Assembly: GCA_933228675.1 (NCBI GenBank)
Contig: OW121741.1
Coordinates: 113,904,123-113,968,122, forward strand
Length of the DNA stretch: 64,000 nt
DNA from: Stomorhina lunata
Lineage: Eukaryota > Arthropoda > Insecta > Diptera > Rhiniidae
Direction: 5' to 3'
Part shown: piece after piece, positions 1-12,639 of the stretch
Layout: each line of letters opens with the position of its first letter
How positions within the stretch are numbered: the stretch's first letter is position 1
Made by a program: the position numbers and the translations under genes
Notes under the pieces: model-generated
Seen by the model: the letters and a program-made list of their open reading frames with translations, nothing else
Databases searched by the model: none
Told to the model about the DNA's origin: nothing

Positions 1-2437
1 GATCTCAGACTAATTTAGTTTTTGTTTCTATCACTTTTGATTTAGAAGATATATTTTTACCCCCAAAATTAAAAAAAGTACCAAAAATGTATTTTATTTT
101 TTCTTTGTCAATCGACCAGTCAATAAATTATACTTCTGGCTTCATTAGCCTAAAAGATATCCATAGCTAAAAACAAAAAACCTACCCTTAAATATTTTCC
201 CTTTTTTACCCTTTTGTATCCCATTAATCGCAAAAGTACCAAATACGTATTTAATTGTTTTTTAATATCTATCTGTTGCGATATAAATTATGTTTCTATG
301 TTTATTAGTTCAAAAGATACATATTAGTTGAAAAAAGTACCAAAATATAGTTTTTACCCTTTTTTATCCTTATTAATGCCATTTCCAAAAAAGTACCAAG
401 CACGTGTCTCCTTATTTTCCTAGCCGATTCAAATCCAATTTCAACTTTGTTTGCATCGATGTTGGTTTCGGAGATATGATGTTACTAATTTCTCCCTTTT
501 CTACCCTGTTTTACCTTCTAAGAGGTTGAACTTCAAAAAAGTACCGAACATGTGTTCCTTAATTTTAAGTGCCAATCTCAGACCAATTTAGTTTTTTGTT
601 TAGAAGATATACTTTACCGATTTTTACCCCCAAAATTAAAAAAAAGTACCAAACACGTAGCTTATTTCTTTTCAATGTAAATCTACCAGTCAATAAATTA
701 TACTTCTAACTTCATTAGCCTAAAAGATATCCATGGCTAAAAAGCAAAAAAACTATCCTTGAATATATTCCCTTTTTTTACCCTTTTGTACCCCATTAAT
801 CGCAAAAGTACCAAATACGTATTTAGTTCTTTTTTAATATCTGTCGGTTGCGATATAAAATATGTTTCTATGTTTATTAGTTCAAAAGATACATATGGGT
901 TAAAAAAAGTACCAAAATATAGTTTTTACCCTTTTTTATCCTTATTGGTGCCATTTTCAAAAAAGTACTAAACACGTGTCCCCTTATTTTTTTAGCCGAC
1001 TTAAATCCAATTTCAACTTTGTTTCTATCTGTATTGGTTTCGGAGATATGATGTTACTGATTTCTCCCTTTTCTACCCTGTTTTACCTTCTAGGAGGTTG
1101 AATTTCACAAAAGTACCGAACACGTGTCCCTTGGTTTTAAGTGCCGATCTCAGAACAATTTAGTTTTTGTTTCTATCACTTTTGGTTTAGAAGATATATT
1201 TTACAGATTTTTACCCCCAAAATTTAAAAAAAGTACCAAACTCGTAGTTATTTTTTTCAATGTCCATCGACCAGTCAATAAATTATACTTCTGGCTTCAT
1301 TAGTCTTAAAGATATCCATGGCTAAAAACCAAAAAACCTATCCTTGAATATTTTCCCTTTTTTACCCTTTTGTACCCCATTAATCGCAAAAGTACCAAAT
1401 ACGTATTTAGTTTTTTTTAATATCTATCGGTTGCGATATAAAATGTGTTTCTATGTTTATTAGTTCAAAAGATACATATGGGTTAAAAAAAGTACCAAAA
1501 TATAGTTTTTACCCTTTTTTATATTTATTAGTGCCATTTTCAAAAAAGTACCAAACACGTGTCCCCTTATTTTTGTAGGCGATTCAAATCCAATTTCAAC
1601 TTTGTTTCTGTCTATGTTGGTTTCGAAGATATGATGTTACTAATTTCTCCCTTTTCTACCCTGTTTTGCCCGCTAGGCGGCCGATTTTCAAAAAAGTACC
1701 GAACACGTGTCCCTTAATTTTTAGTGCTAATCTCAAGCCAATTTAATTTTCGCTTCTATCGCTGTTGGTTAAGGAGATATAATGTTACCGATTTTTCCCT
1801 TTTTTACCCTTTTAATTGAAAAAAGTACCAAACACGTATTTAATATTTTGTACTGGGCAATCGACCTCCCTATAAATTTTATTGGTAGCTTTATTGGTTC
1901 AAGTCAAATACAAAGAAAAAGAAAAATGGACCTACCCTAAATTTTTTTCCCCGCTTTTCCCCCTTTTTGAACCCTGAATCAAAAAAGTACCAAACACGTG
2001 TCTAATATTTTTTTCTTGTTTACCGGCTCCGTTTTGAATTTTGTTACTCTGTTGATTGGTTCAAAAGATACACATGGGTTTAAAAAAGTACCAACATTTC
2101 ATTTTTACCCTTTTTACCCCCTATTTGTCCCATCTGCTAAAAAGTACCAAACACGTGTCTACTTATTTTTGCAGCTGATCCCAACGCAATTTCAATTTTG
2201 GGCCTATGACGTTTACTTCCGGAGATACAGCATTACTAATTTTTCCCTTTTTTACCCCTTTTTACCCCCTTAGAGGCCGAATTTCCAAAAATCCCGTCTT
2301 AGTGGATCTATACTTTGAAAAAGGTACCAGCTGTCAAAATTTCAGCTCTCTAGCTTTAGCCGTTTGGGCTGTGCGATGATGAGTCAGTCAGTCAGTCAGT
2401 CAGTCAGTCAGTCACGTTAGAGTTTTATATATATAGA
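1..2437 (-). mobile_element. Helitron-like element, 5' end plus ~572 bp tandem units, cut by left edge
   Basis: Read on the minus strand, the element begins at 2437 with TCTATATATATAAAACTC and is preceded by an A. This matches the A|TC insertion rule of Helitrons. An AGTC microsatellite and a segment with ATCGCACAGCCCAAACGG follow. The body is built of tandem units of about 572 bp; the phrase ATCTCAGAC or close variants recurs at about 2, 574, 1147 and 1729. Each unit contains sub-repeats centred on AAAAAAGTACCAAACACGTG. There is no credible coding potential, so this is a non-autonomous copy. The 3' end (hairpin and CTRR) lies outside the window, so the Helitron assignment rests on the 5' end and general layout only. 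Confidence 0.6.
2382..2413. repeat. AGTC tetranucleotide microsatellite
   Basis: About eight perfect AGTC units lie just inside the 5' end of the Helitron-like element. Short tetranucleotide tracts near the end are common in insect Helitron-type elements. Confidence 0.9.
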
Positions 2438-3430
2438 TTTTTGAAAAATTTCCTATAAATATTATATTTTTGAAAAATTTCATATAAATAATAGATTTTT
2501 GAAAAATTTTCTATTAATAAAAAATTTTTGAAAAATTTTATATTATTGCAAAATTTTTAAAAAATTTCCTATAAATAGTAAATTTTTGAAAAATTTCCTA
2601 TAAATAGTATATTTTCGAAAAATTTACTATAAATAGTAAATTTTTAAAAAATTTTCTATATGGAGTAAATTTTTGAATAATAATAAATTTTTGAAAAATT
2701 TTCTATAATAGTTAATTTTTGTAAAATTTCCTATAAATAGTAATTTTTTGAAAAATTTCCTATAAATAGTAAATTTTTGAAAAATTTCCTATAAATAGTA
2801 AATTTTTGAAAAATTTCCGATAAATAGTAAATTTTTGAAAAATTTCCTATAAGTAGTAAATTTTTGAAAAATTTCCTATAAATAGTAAATTTTTGAAAAT
2901 TTTCCTATAAATAGTAAATTTTTGAAAAATTTCCTATAAATAGTAAATTTTTGAAAAATTTCCTATAAATAGAAAATTTTTGAAAAATTTCCTATAAATA
3001 GTAAATTTTTGAAAAATTTCCTATAAATAGTAAATTTTTGAAAATTTTTCTATAAATAGTAAATTTTTGAAAAATTTCCTATAAATAGTAAATTTTTGAA
3101 AAATTTCCTTCAAATAGTAAATAGTTGAAAAATTTCCTATAAATAGTTTATTTTAGAAAAATTTCCTATAAATAGTAAATATTTGAAAAATTTCCTATAA
3201 ATAGTAAATTTTTAAAAAATTTCTTATAAGTAGTAAATTTTTGAAAAATTTCCTTTAAATAGTAAATTTTTGAAAATTTTCCTATAAATAGTAAATTTTT
3301 GAAAAATTTCCTATAAATAGTAAATTTTTGAAAGATTTCCGATAAATAGTAAATTTTTGAAAAATTTCCTATAAATAGTAAATTTTTTGAAAATTTTCTA
3401 TAAATACTAAATTTTTGAAAAATTTCTATT
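2438..3430 (+). repeat. 29 bp tandem array A1
   Basis: About 33 units of 29 bp with the pattern AAATTTTTGAAAAATTTCC then TATAAATAGT. Units at both ends are more diverged than those in the middle (about 2750-3110), as expected when unequal exchange homogenises the centre. The array directly abuts the Helitron-like 5' end at 2437. The reverse-complement unit forms arrays at 4641-5413 and 6677-7225. Confidence 0.95.
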
Positions 3431-4640
3431 ATCTTAACAATCGGAGCTTCCGAAGAAAATTTTATTTTTTAATTAAATTATTGTATTTGGCTTTACAGAA
3501 TCTTGTGCATTAGTATTTAGTTATCATCAATCATCTGCGACTACACTCAATACGGAAGGTCCAAGATTTTTTACTTTTTTTACAAAACTTTTTAATCAAA
3601 TAATTGTCTATAATAAATTTCCTTTTTTTTTCTACAGAAAATCCAATTATTTACTCACACTTAAAAAGTGTGATGTGGGAGCAATTTTTTGTCATCATGT
3701 CATCAAGAAAATATTCCATAACATTATTTATCGCATATCTATGAACTTTCTCACCATATATATAAATTGGAACGTTGTGTGTCAACATATTAATTTAAGT
3801 TGATTTAAACAAATCAATTAGAATTTGCTGGTAGTCGACACGTAGTCAGTTCATAAGACTATGAACTGAGTAAATGTACGTGTTGAGAAAAGGGGAGCAT
3901 TTGGGGAATTAGTATTGAAGTATTTTAAATCATTTTGCAGTTTGCACCGATAATTTGTAGATATGTTTTTCTCTAACATGTTGTCTGTGCGATACATCGC
4001 GATGTAGACTTTTGATGATAAATTCGTGAAACAATAGATTTTCTTTTAAAATCAATTGAAATCGTAATTTGTGACTTTTTTAGACGAAAATTTGATTTGT
4101 GAAAATATAATGCTTTATATTAGAAATATAAGAAAACTGTATTGCATACTTTTAGGATGTTCAAGTTAAATTTCATATCAACTTGTCATACGATTGATTA
4201 AAACCGAAAATAATTATAAAAACTAATAAGTTTTTAATAAAAAAAATTGTTTTAGTAATAAACTTAATTTAGAACCTTTTAAGAGTTTGAAAAAAAATAA
4301 CGATTGTAATTCAAAATAAAATATTTCTGATACGATTTGATTTTATGTAAAAAGTAATTAACTAAATAGTTATGTCAACTAATTGGAATAGTACAACGCA
4401 ATACTTATACATAATTATTATTATATAAGTAAAAATTTATAGGGCATTACAAGTTTCCATTTATTATTCACAAAAGCTGCGGTCCTACTTCTTAATTTAA
4501 AAAAAAATCTTTTTAAATTAAATTATCTCAATTGCGTGTATATTTATTAGGGTTCCCCTTTTTAAGCAATAGAATAAATTTACATTCAAGCATTTATAGG
4601 AAAATCAAAAAAAAAAGAATAATTTCTAATTATGGGTAAT
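3431..4640. other. AT-rich intergenic spacer
   Basis: Unique AT-rich sequence between the two opposed 29 bp arrays. No open frame longer than about 60 codons, no RNA gene and no recognisable transposon end was seen. Confidence 0.6.
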
Positions 4641-5413
4641 TTTTTTTAAAATAAACTATTTATAGGAAATTTTTCAACTATTTACTATTTGAAGGAAATT
4701 TTTCAAAAATTTACTATTTATAGGTAATTTTTCAAAAATTTACTATTTATAGAAAAATTTTCAAAAATTTACTATTTATAGGAAATTTTTCAAAAATTTA
4801 CTATTTATAGGAAATTTTTCAAAAATTTACTATTTATAGGAAATTTTTCAAAAATTTACTATTTATAGGAAATTTTTCAAAAATTTTCTATTTATAGGAA
4901 ATTTTTCAAAAATTTTCTATTTATAGGAAATTTTTCAAAAATTTACTATTTATAGGAAATTTTTCAAAAATTTTCTATTTATAGGAAATTTTTAAAAAAT
5001 TTTCTATTTATAGGAAATTTTTCAAAAATTTACTATTTGTAGGAAATTTTTCATAAATTTACTATTTATAGGAAATTTTTCAAAAATTTACTATTTATAG
5101 GAAATTTTTCAAAAATTTACTATTTAAAGGAAATTTTTCAAAAATTTACTATTTATAGAAAATTTTTCAAAAATTTACTATTTATAGGAAATTTTTCAAA
5201 AATTTACTATTTATAGGAAATTTTTCAAAAATTTACTATTTATAGGAAATTTTTCAAAAATTTACTATTTATAGGAAATTTTTCAAAAATTTACTATTTA
5301 TAGGAAATTTTTCAAAAATTTACTATTTATAGGAAATTTTTCAAAAATTTACTATTTATAGGAAATTTTTCAAAAATTTTCTATTTATAGGAAATTTTTC
5401 AAAAATTTACTAT
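4641..5413 (-). repeat. 29 bp tandem array A2, left part (inverted relative to A1)
   Basis: About 26 units with the pattern AAATTTACTATTTATAGG then AAATTTTTCAA, which is the exact reverse complement of array A1. It is interrupted at 5414-5417 (TTAA) by a piggyBac-like element and resumes at 6677. Confidence 0.95.
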
Positions 5414-5417
5414 TTAA

Positions 5418-6672
5418 CCCTTATGTGTATGGCAAAAAAAAACACCTTTAAGTGAATGGCAAGGTACCCGGGTACCTATATGGAAAAATTATTGTAAACA
5501 AACATTTTTGGAGAAAATAAATGAGTGATCTCGGTAAATGACTCTGAGAGTTACAATGCACGTTCATTTATAGTAAATAGTAAATCTCAAGGTGAATTCA
5601 ACGTGGAGGTTGTAAGGATACAAGTCATGGCGAATATATATGTATACCATAAATTTGTATTAAGTAAATTAAGTTTCGTACTACAGGAAGATGTAGCCTC
5701 CAATTTTTCTACATTTGACTCCAATAATCCAAATACATGATATATAACCTTAAAATCGGTTGAAAACTTTTCTAATTATCAAAGGTTTTATAAAATATCC
5801 TATGTCCTTGAAGGCTCTCCTGAGCATATGCTATAAAAAAATTATTATTTTTAAAAAACTTTAAAAAGTTTGACTAGTTTTACTTTTTTAAGGCTTTAGG
5901 ATATTTAAATACCCATTTTTGATGCAATGGGCTAACGATATGTCACTTTTGCACAGGACGATAAAAAGTATTTTGTTCATACCGTTTTAAAAACTCCTTT
6001 TATTTCCCGTTATAGTTAGAACCCCCTACAGATTACCACAAAGAAAGAACTAGAGCAATATCTTTAACGGCTTAGTCGTACCTGCGACTTAAAATCAAAG
6101 GATTTCGACAAAAACATAATTTTTCACCAAAGTTATAAAAAAGCACGTAAATTGTTATATATTAGCAGTTTTAATAAGCAGAACTGAAATTATGATTGTT
6201 TAGTGGATAAAAATATATATTTTAGAATATTGGTTGAAGTTGGATGTCACTAACCCTTTTATAACCAGGGTCAAGAATTAAATTAAAAAAAAATCCAAAC
6301 TATGTATAAAACAAAGAAAATCGTGTAAATCTTGTTTCTACATAAATATTTATATATAAAATATTTATAACTAATCTGTTTATTTTTGCTTTAGTTATCT
6401 TTCAATAAAATTTTACTTTTTATTATAGTTTTTTCATATATAATGCATGAAGGTACCCGGGTACCTTGCCGTACGGTTACGTATATAAGATATAAATTGG
6501 ACCACAGCGCCTATACAATATAATCTTTTAGCTTAAAAGTAATAATAATTTAAACTATTTCAATAGTTAGGAGTTCTCAAGAAGTTTGAGGTTTGTGAAC
6601 CATCTGTTTCCATTAAAAAAGTTAAGATGAAAGTGCTAAAGATACCAAGGTACCCCGGTATACACATAAGGG
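5418..6672 (+). mobile_element. piggyBac-like non-autonomous transposon, family 1, complete copy
   Basis: The element is 1255 bp and is flanked by TTAA at 5414-5417 and 6673-6676. Its ends are 13 bp inverted repeats, CCCTTATGTGTAT on the left and ATACACATAAGGG on the right. TTAA target sites and ends starting CCC are diagnostic of the piggyBac superfamily. Subterminal palindromes GGTACCCGGGTACC lie at 5463-5476 and 6452-6465, with a degenerate copy at 6649-6660. Removing the element and one TTAA restores an array unit of the CTATTTAAAGG type found at about 5121, so the pre-insertion site is reconstructed. No transposase is encoded; the 71-codon frame at 5525-5740 resembles nothing. A diverged copy in reverse lies at 33480-34215. 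Confidence 0.88.
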
Positions 6673-6676
6673 TTAA

Positions 6677-7225
6677 AGGAAATTTTTCAAGAATTTACAA
6701 TTTATAGGAAATTTTTCAAAAATTTACTGTTTATTGAAATTTTTCAAAAATTTACTATATATTGAAATTTTTCAAAAATTTACTATTTATAGGAAATTTT
6801 TCAAAAACTTGAAATTTATAACAAAATTTTAAAAAATTTACTATTTATAGTAAATTAAAAAAAAAATGGCTATTTATAGGGAATTTTTCAAAAATTTTCT
6901 ATTTTTAAGAAATTTTTCAAAAATTTGCTGTTAATAGGAAATTTTTCAAAAATTTACTGTTTATAGGAAATTTTTATAAATTTACTATTTATACGAAATT
7001 TTTAAAAATTTACTATTTATAGGAAATTTTTAAAAATTCACTATTTATAGAAAATTTTTTAAAAATTTACAATTATAGTAAATTTTTTAAAAATTTACTA
7101 TTTATAGGAAATTTTTCAAAAATTTTCAATTTATAGGAAATATATCAAAAATTTACTGTTTATGAGAAATTTTTAAAAAATTTACTGTTTACGATTTTTG
7201 GAAATTTTCTATTTTATAAGAAAAT
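6677..7225 (-). repeat. 29 bp tandem array A2, right part
   Basis: Continuation of the array after the piggyBac-like insertion, with about 18 units, more diverged than the left part (variants ACTGTTTAT, TTTATACG). It ends about 330 bp before the start codon of host gene 1. Confidence 0.9.
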
Positions 7226-7234
7226 TTGTATTTC

Positions 7235-7246
7235 TATATAAATAGG
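7235..7246 (+). promoter_or_regulatory. possible TATA box of host gene 1
   Basis: TATATAAATAGG lies about 310 bp upstream of the ATG, just outside the array. It fits the TATA consensus, but no good initiator is seen about 30 bp downstream, and the neighbouring array contains similar TATAAATAG strings on the other strand. Weak call. Confidence 0.25.
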
Positions 7247-7552
7247 GGCACTCTTATGTAAATGACTAAATGGATAGCATTTCTGGTGCAGTCAGTAGTC
7301 ATATGTTGACATCAATAACCACGAACAATCTCATGTAATTTAAGTCAAATGGCCTCTAGACAAGAGACTTGAATACATCAAATATGATTGCGTTGATCAT
7401 TGTATCCGAAGACATCAAAGTGGAATGATCGCAAAAATAGTGTAAGGTCCACACAAAAGAAATTTTGCATACAAAAGGAAGGAATAAATTAATTTAACGT
7501 TGAATTAAATTTCTTGACGAAATAACTTATTAAATCTCTAAAAGCAAAAAAT

Positions 7553-8468
7553 ATGAAAAGTGAACGATATTTTGTGAATATATTAATCATAGCCTTTGTA
7601 TTGCTGTCTTTATGTGAAGCACGTGGTGGTAGGCGTGGCGGTTCATTTGGCGGCCTCTTCGGTAGTTGGCGTAAATACAAAAAGCCTTCAAGTGGCAGCG
7701 GAAGTACGCGTCGTATTGTCAGTAGTTCACCGGTTCATACCCCGATAACCAAGGCCATGCATGAGAATAAGAAATCCGCCGGTAGTGATAAATTTCAGAA
7801 AAATATCAAAGCAAATAATTATTATAATAATTACAATACACCACCACTTCCTGCGGGAGGATCATATTATCATAACACTGCCACATTGCCAGGAAATGCC
7901 ATATATGTGGCTCAAGCCCCACCCAGGGGAGCTGGTAGGTTATCAGGAAACTTAAATATTTTACTCAAATTATATTAAATTTTTTTTGTCCACAGAATTT
8001 GGTGATTTTCTAACAGGCTACCTTACCGGTCGCCTTTTAACTATGGGCTTTTCTACACCTCATTATCATGTTACACATGTCTATAGAGATAATTTGCCAG
8101 AAGCTGATATTAGCCACAAATCCAACACCACTTCACCACAAGTTATAATTGTTAACAATCAACCGCCCACAACGGAAAAACCGTTCAATGCTCCTTTAAT
8201 CGATTTTTCCACCACTACCACCGAAACTTCTAATAGCAGAGAGACCAGAAGTACCACTACCGAACTACCCTTAAGTACAACTGAACCACCGGCTCCACCA
8301 CCATATGGTGTAATTTGTATGCCTATGAAAATAAATGAAACCAATGCTAAAGGAGAAGAGGTACAGATTGAAAGAGTGGTCTGTTATCCAGCTCCTGCGC
8401 CTCCAACGCCACCAAAGGAAATGAAATCAAAGCCGGTTGAAATTGCCGGCGATATTATGGAACATTAA
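7553..8468 (+). CDS. secreted low-complexity protein, two exons (host gene 1)
   Basis: Exon 1 is 7553-7934 and exon 2 is 7996-8468, encoding 284 residues. The 61 bp phase-1 intron has donor GTAGGT and acceptor TTTTTTTGTCCACAG; joining creates a Glu codon and keeps the frame. Residues 1-23 form a signal peptide (basic start, core ILIIAFVLLSL, likely cleavage after CEA). A Gly/Arg-rich stretch (RGGRRGGSFGGLFG) follows, then a basic Ser-rich segment and LPAGGSYY/LPGNAIY motifs. Exon 2 begins with a Gly/Leu segment (FLTGYLTGRLL), then VIIVNNQPP, a Thr/Pro-rich mucin-like stretch and a C-terminal module with two cysteines (VICMPMK and VVCYPAP). The same order occurs in host gene 2, so the two are paralogues. 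An extracellular or structural role is inferred; no catalytic motif or named family was recognised. Arrays flank it closely on both sides. Confidence 0.85.
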
Positions 8469-8550
8469 AATATTTTTTTATACAATAATATTTTTTGTTT
8501 TACAAACATGAACTTAATTTATATGAATTTTTGGCAAAACTAAATTTTTA

Positions 8551-8556
8551 AATAAA
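8551..8556 (+). terminator. AATAAA poly(A) signal of host gene 1
   Basis: A canonical AATAAA lies 83 bp past the stop codon, followed by an AT-rich stretch. The 30 bp array begins about 80 bp further on. Confidence 0.6.
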
Positions 8557-8635
8557 ACATGCAAGAAATTTAATAATTTGTTTGTGGGTTATATGGGAAT
8601 TTGTACCACTAACTTTTTTATTTAATATTACCAAA

Positions 8636-10190
8636 AAATTTTCAATATAAAATTTTTGGTACCGAAAAATTTTTATTATAAAATTTTTATACCGAAAAAA
8701 TTTCTATATGAAATTTTTTATACCGAAAAATTTTCTATATAAAATTTTTATACCGATAAATTTTCTAAATGAAATTTTTAGTACCGAAACATTTTGTAAT
8801 CAAAATTTTTCCAAGAAAAAATTTTCTAAATAAAACTTTTCTACACAAAAATTTTCTAAATAAATTTTTTTCTACACAAAAATTTTCTATATAACTTTTC
8901 TATTCCAAAAAATTTTTATATAAAATTTTTATTCCAAAAAATTTTTTATATAAAATTTATATACCGAAAAATTTTCTATATACAATTTTTATACCGAAAA
9001 ATTTTCTATTTAAAATTTGTATACCGAAAAATGTCTATAAAAAAATTTTATACCGAAAAATTTTCTTTAGAATAATTTTATACCGAAAAATTTTCTTTAG
9101 AATAATTTTATACCGAAAAATTTTCTATAAAAAAATTTTATACCCAAAAATTTTCTATAAAAAAATTTTATACCCAAAAATTTTCTATAAAAAAATTTTA
9201 TACCGAAAAATTTTTTATATAAAATTTGTATATCAATATATTTTTTATATAAAATTTGTATAACAAAAAATTATTAAAAATTTTATATAGAAAACTTTTA
9301 GTACCGAAATATTTTCTATATTAAATTGTTTGTACCCAAAAATGTTCTATATAAAATTTTTTGTGTCAAAAAATTTTCTATATAAAATTTTTATACCGCA
9401 AAATTTTTCTATATAAAATTTTTATACCGCAAAATTTTTCTATATAAAATTTTTATAGCAAAAAATTTTCTATATAAAATTTTTATACCGAAAAATTTTC
9501 TATAAAAAATTTTTTACCGAAAAATTTTCTATACAAAATTTTTATACCGAAAAATTTTCTATTTAAAATTTGTATACCGAAAAATGTCTATAAAAAAATT
9601 TTATACCGAAAAATTTTCTTTAGAATAATTTTATACCGAAAAATTTTCTTTAGAATAATTTTATACCGAAAAATTTTCTATAAAAAAATTTTATACCCAA
9701 AAATTTTCTATAAAAAAATTTTATACCCAAAAATTTTCTATAAAAAAATTTTATACCGAAAAATTTGTATATAAAATTTGTATACCAATATATTTTCTAT
9801 ATAAAATTTGTATAACGAAAAATTATTAAAAATTTTATATAGAAAACTTTTAGTACCGAAATATTTTCTATATTAAATTGTTTGTACCGAAAAATGTTCT
9901 ATATAAAATTTTTTGTGTCAAAAAATTTTCTATATAAAATTTTTATACCGCAAAATTTTTCTATATAAAATTTTTATACCGCAAAATTTTTCTATATAAA
10001 ATTTTTATAGCAAAAAATTTTCTATATAAAATTTTTATACCGAAAAATTTTCTATATAAAATTTTTTACCGAAAAATTTTCTATATCAAATTTTTATACC
10101 GAAAAATCTTCTATACAAAATTTTTATACCGAAAAATTTTCTATATAAAATTTTTGCAATGAAAAATTTTCTATATACAATTTTTATACC
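8636..10190 (+). repeat. 30 bp tandem array B, diverged left part with ~552 bp internal duplication
   Basis: Degenerate units of the pattern TTTTCTATATAAAATTTTTATACCGAAAAA. A higher-order duplication is visible: the blocks at about 9000-9480 and 9553-10033 repeat the same series of unit variants (TCTTTAGAATAATTT twice, the TTTTTGTGTC variant, the ATACCGCAAAA pair) with an offset of 552-553 bp. Confidence 0.9.
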
Positions 10191-11985
10191 GAAAAATTTT
10201 CTATAGAAAATTTTTATACCGAAAAATTTTCTATAGAAAATTTTTATACCGAAAAATTTTCTATAGAAAATTTTTATACCGAAAAATTTTCTATAGAAAA
10301 TTTTTATACCGAAAAATTTTCTATAGAAAATTTTTATACCGAAAAATTTTCTATAGAAAATTTTTATACCGAAAAATTTTCTATAGAAAATTTTTATACC
10401 GAAAAATTTTCTATAGAAAATTTTTATACCGAAAAATTTTCTATAGAAAATTTTTATACCGAAAAATTTTCTATAGAAAATTTTTATACCGAAAAATTTT
10501 CTATAGAAAATTTTTTATACCGAAAAATTTTCTATAGAAAATTTTTATACCGAAAAATTTTCTATAGAAAATTTTTATACCGAAAAATTTTCTATAGAAA
10601 ATTTTTATACCGAAAAATTTTCTATAGAAAATTTTTATACCGAAAAATTTTCTATAGAAAATTTTTATACCGAAAAATTTTCTATAGAAAATTTTTATAC
10701 CGAAAAATTTTCTATAGAAAATTTTTATACCGAAAAATTTTCTATAGAAAATTTTTATACCGAAAAATTTTCTATAGAAAATTTTTATACCGAAAAATTT
10801 TCTATAGAAAATTTTTATACCGAAAAATTTTCTATAGAAAATTTTTTTACCGAAAAATTTTCTATAGAAAATTTTTATACCGAAAAATTTTCTATAGAAA
10901 ATTTTTATACCGAAAAATTTTCTATAGAAAATTTTTATACCGAAAAATTTTCTATAGAAAATTTTTATACCGAAAAATTTTCTATAGAAAATTTTTATAC
11001 CGAAAAATTTTCTATAGAAAATTTTTATACCGAAAAATTTTCTATAGAAAATTTTTATACCGAAAAATTTTCTATAGAAAATTTTTATACTGAAAAATTT
11101 TCTATAGAAAATTTTTATACCGAAAAATTTTCTATAGAAAATTTTTATACTGAAAAATTTTCTATAGAAAATTTTTATACCGAAAAATTTTCTATAGAAA
11201 ATTTTTATACCGAAAAATTTTCTATAGAAAATTTTTATACCGAAAAATTTTCTATAGAAAATTTTTATACCGAAAAATTTTCTATAGAAAATTTTTATAC
11301 CGAAAAATTTTCTATAGAAAATTTTTATACCGAAAAATTTTCTATAGAAAATTTTTATACCGAAAAATTTTCTATAGAAAATTTTTATACCGAAAAATTT
11401 TCTATAGAAAATTTTTATACCGAAAAATTTTCTATAGAAAATTTTTATACTGAAAAATTTTCTATAGAAAATTTTTATACTGAAAAATTTTCTATAGAAA
11501 ATTTTTATACCGAAAAATTTTCTATAGAAAATTTTTATACCGAAAAATTTTCTATAGAAAATTTTTATACCGAAAAATTTTCTATAGAAAATTTTTATAC
11601 CGAAAAATTTTCTATAGAAAATTTTTATACCGAAAAATTTTCTATAGAAAATTTTTATACCGAAAAATTTTCTATAGAAAATTTTTATACCGAAAAATTT
11701 TCTATAGAAAATTTTTATACCGAAAAATTTTCTATAGAAAATTTTTATACCGAAAAATTTTCTATAGAAAATTTTTATACCGAAAAATTTTCTATAGAAA
11801 ATTTTTATACCGAAAAATTTTCTATAGAAAATTTTTATACCGAAAAATTTTCTATAGAAAATTTTTATACCGAAAAATTTTCTATAGAAAATTTTTATAC
11901 CGAAAAATTTTCTATAGAAAATTTTTATACCGAAAAATTTTCTATAGAAAATTTTTATACCGAAAAATTTTCTATAGAAAATTTG
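10191..11985 (+). repeat. 30 bp tandem array B, homogeneous part (~60 near-identical units)
   Basis: About 60 units of exactly 30 bp (CTATAGAAAATTTTTATACC plus GAAAAATTTT), with only rare changes such as ACTG for ACCG near 11090, 11150, 11450 and 11480 and one extra T near 10510. The right edge is sharp at about 11985. This uniformity indicates recent amplification. Confidence 0.97.
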
Positions 11986-12637
11986 TTTCTATCATCAACT
12001 GGGTCTTTATTGCAATAAAACAATTGTGTAAACGATTGTACACCACTTTTGTTATTGCATAATAAGAATATGCATAACTTATTCTATATGTGGTCAAATT
12101 TTGTGAAGTTCTACTTCTTCGAAGCATTTCAATAGACTTACAATTTGTAATAACTAATTGTGTAGGTTATGGTGTTTTAAAAATAGTGTTTGAAAATAGT
12201 ATATGAAAAGAATGCACTATTTTTATTATTCATTATTGTTATTGTATCAAGTGTAAGTGTAGGTAAGGTGTTTTAATTAGTTGTAACTCTGAATACAATT
12301 TCAAAGAAAAATAATGTATAAAATCATACACTATTTATAAAAATAAAATCGAAAATGAAGTTTATTGACTTACACAATAGCATATTGATATTGATACATA
12401 CATATACTAAGTCCAATTTATTTGCAATAAAAGTACTTGTAAATAAATAAAATATTATCTGCTAGAAGCCTAATTATTCCACCAAATGACCACAATTTAA
12501 GAACATCGATTTTTGGAAATATTACTTTCTAATAATACAAATATTTTAAACTCGAGTAACCCGAAATAGTAAAATATTAGACGCTATTGTTTTATTAAGA
12601 AAAAAAAAAATAATTGTTACGTTTTGTTGCGGGAGTC
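11986..12637. other. AT-rich intergenic spacer
   Basis: Unique AT-rich sequence between array B and the TA-flanked inverted-repeat element. No gene or RNA was recognised. Confidence 0.6.
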
Positions 12638-12639
12638 TA

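Noticed and set aside
5525..5740. 71-codon frame in the piggyBac-like element as a transposase remnant
   Set aside because: No DDE-type motif or cysteine-rich tail; the related copy at 33480-34215 does not preserve the frame.
7489..8344. Minus-strand frames and alternative plus frames over host gene 1
   Set aside because: Shadows of a gene with signal peptide, consensus splice sites and a paralogue.
8636..11985. CRISPR array (regular ~30 bp repeats)
   Set aside because: Units are directly tandem with no unique spacers, and the genome is eukaryotic.
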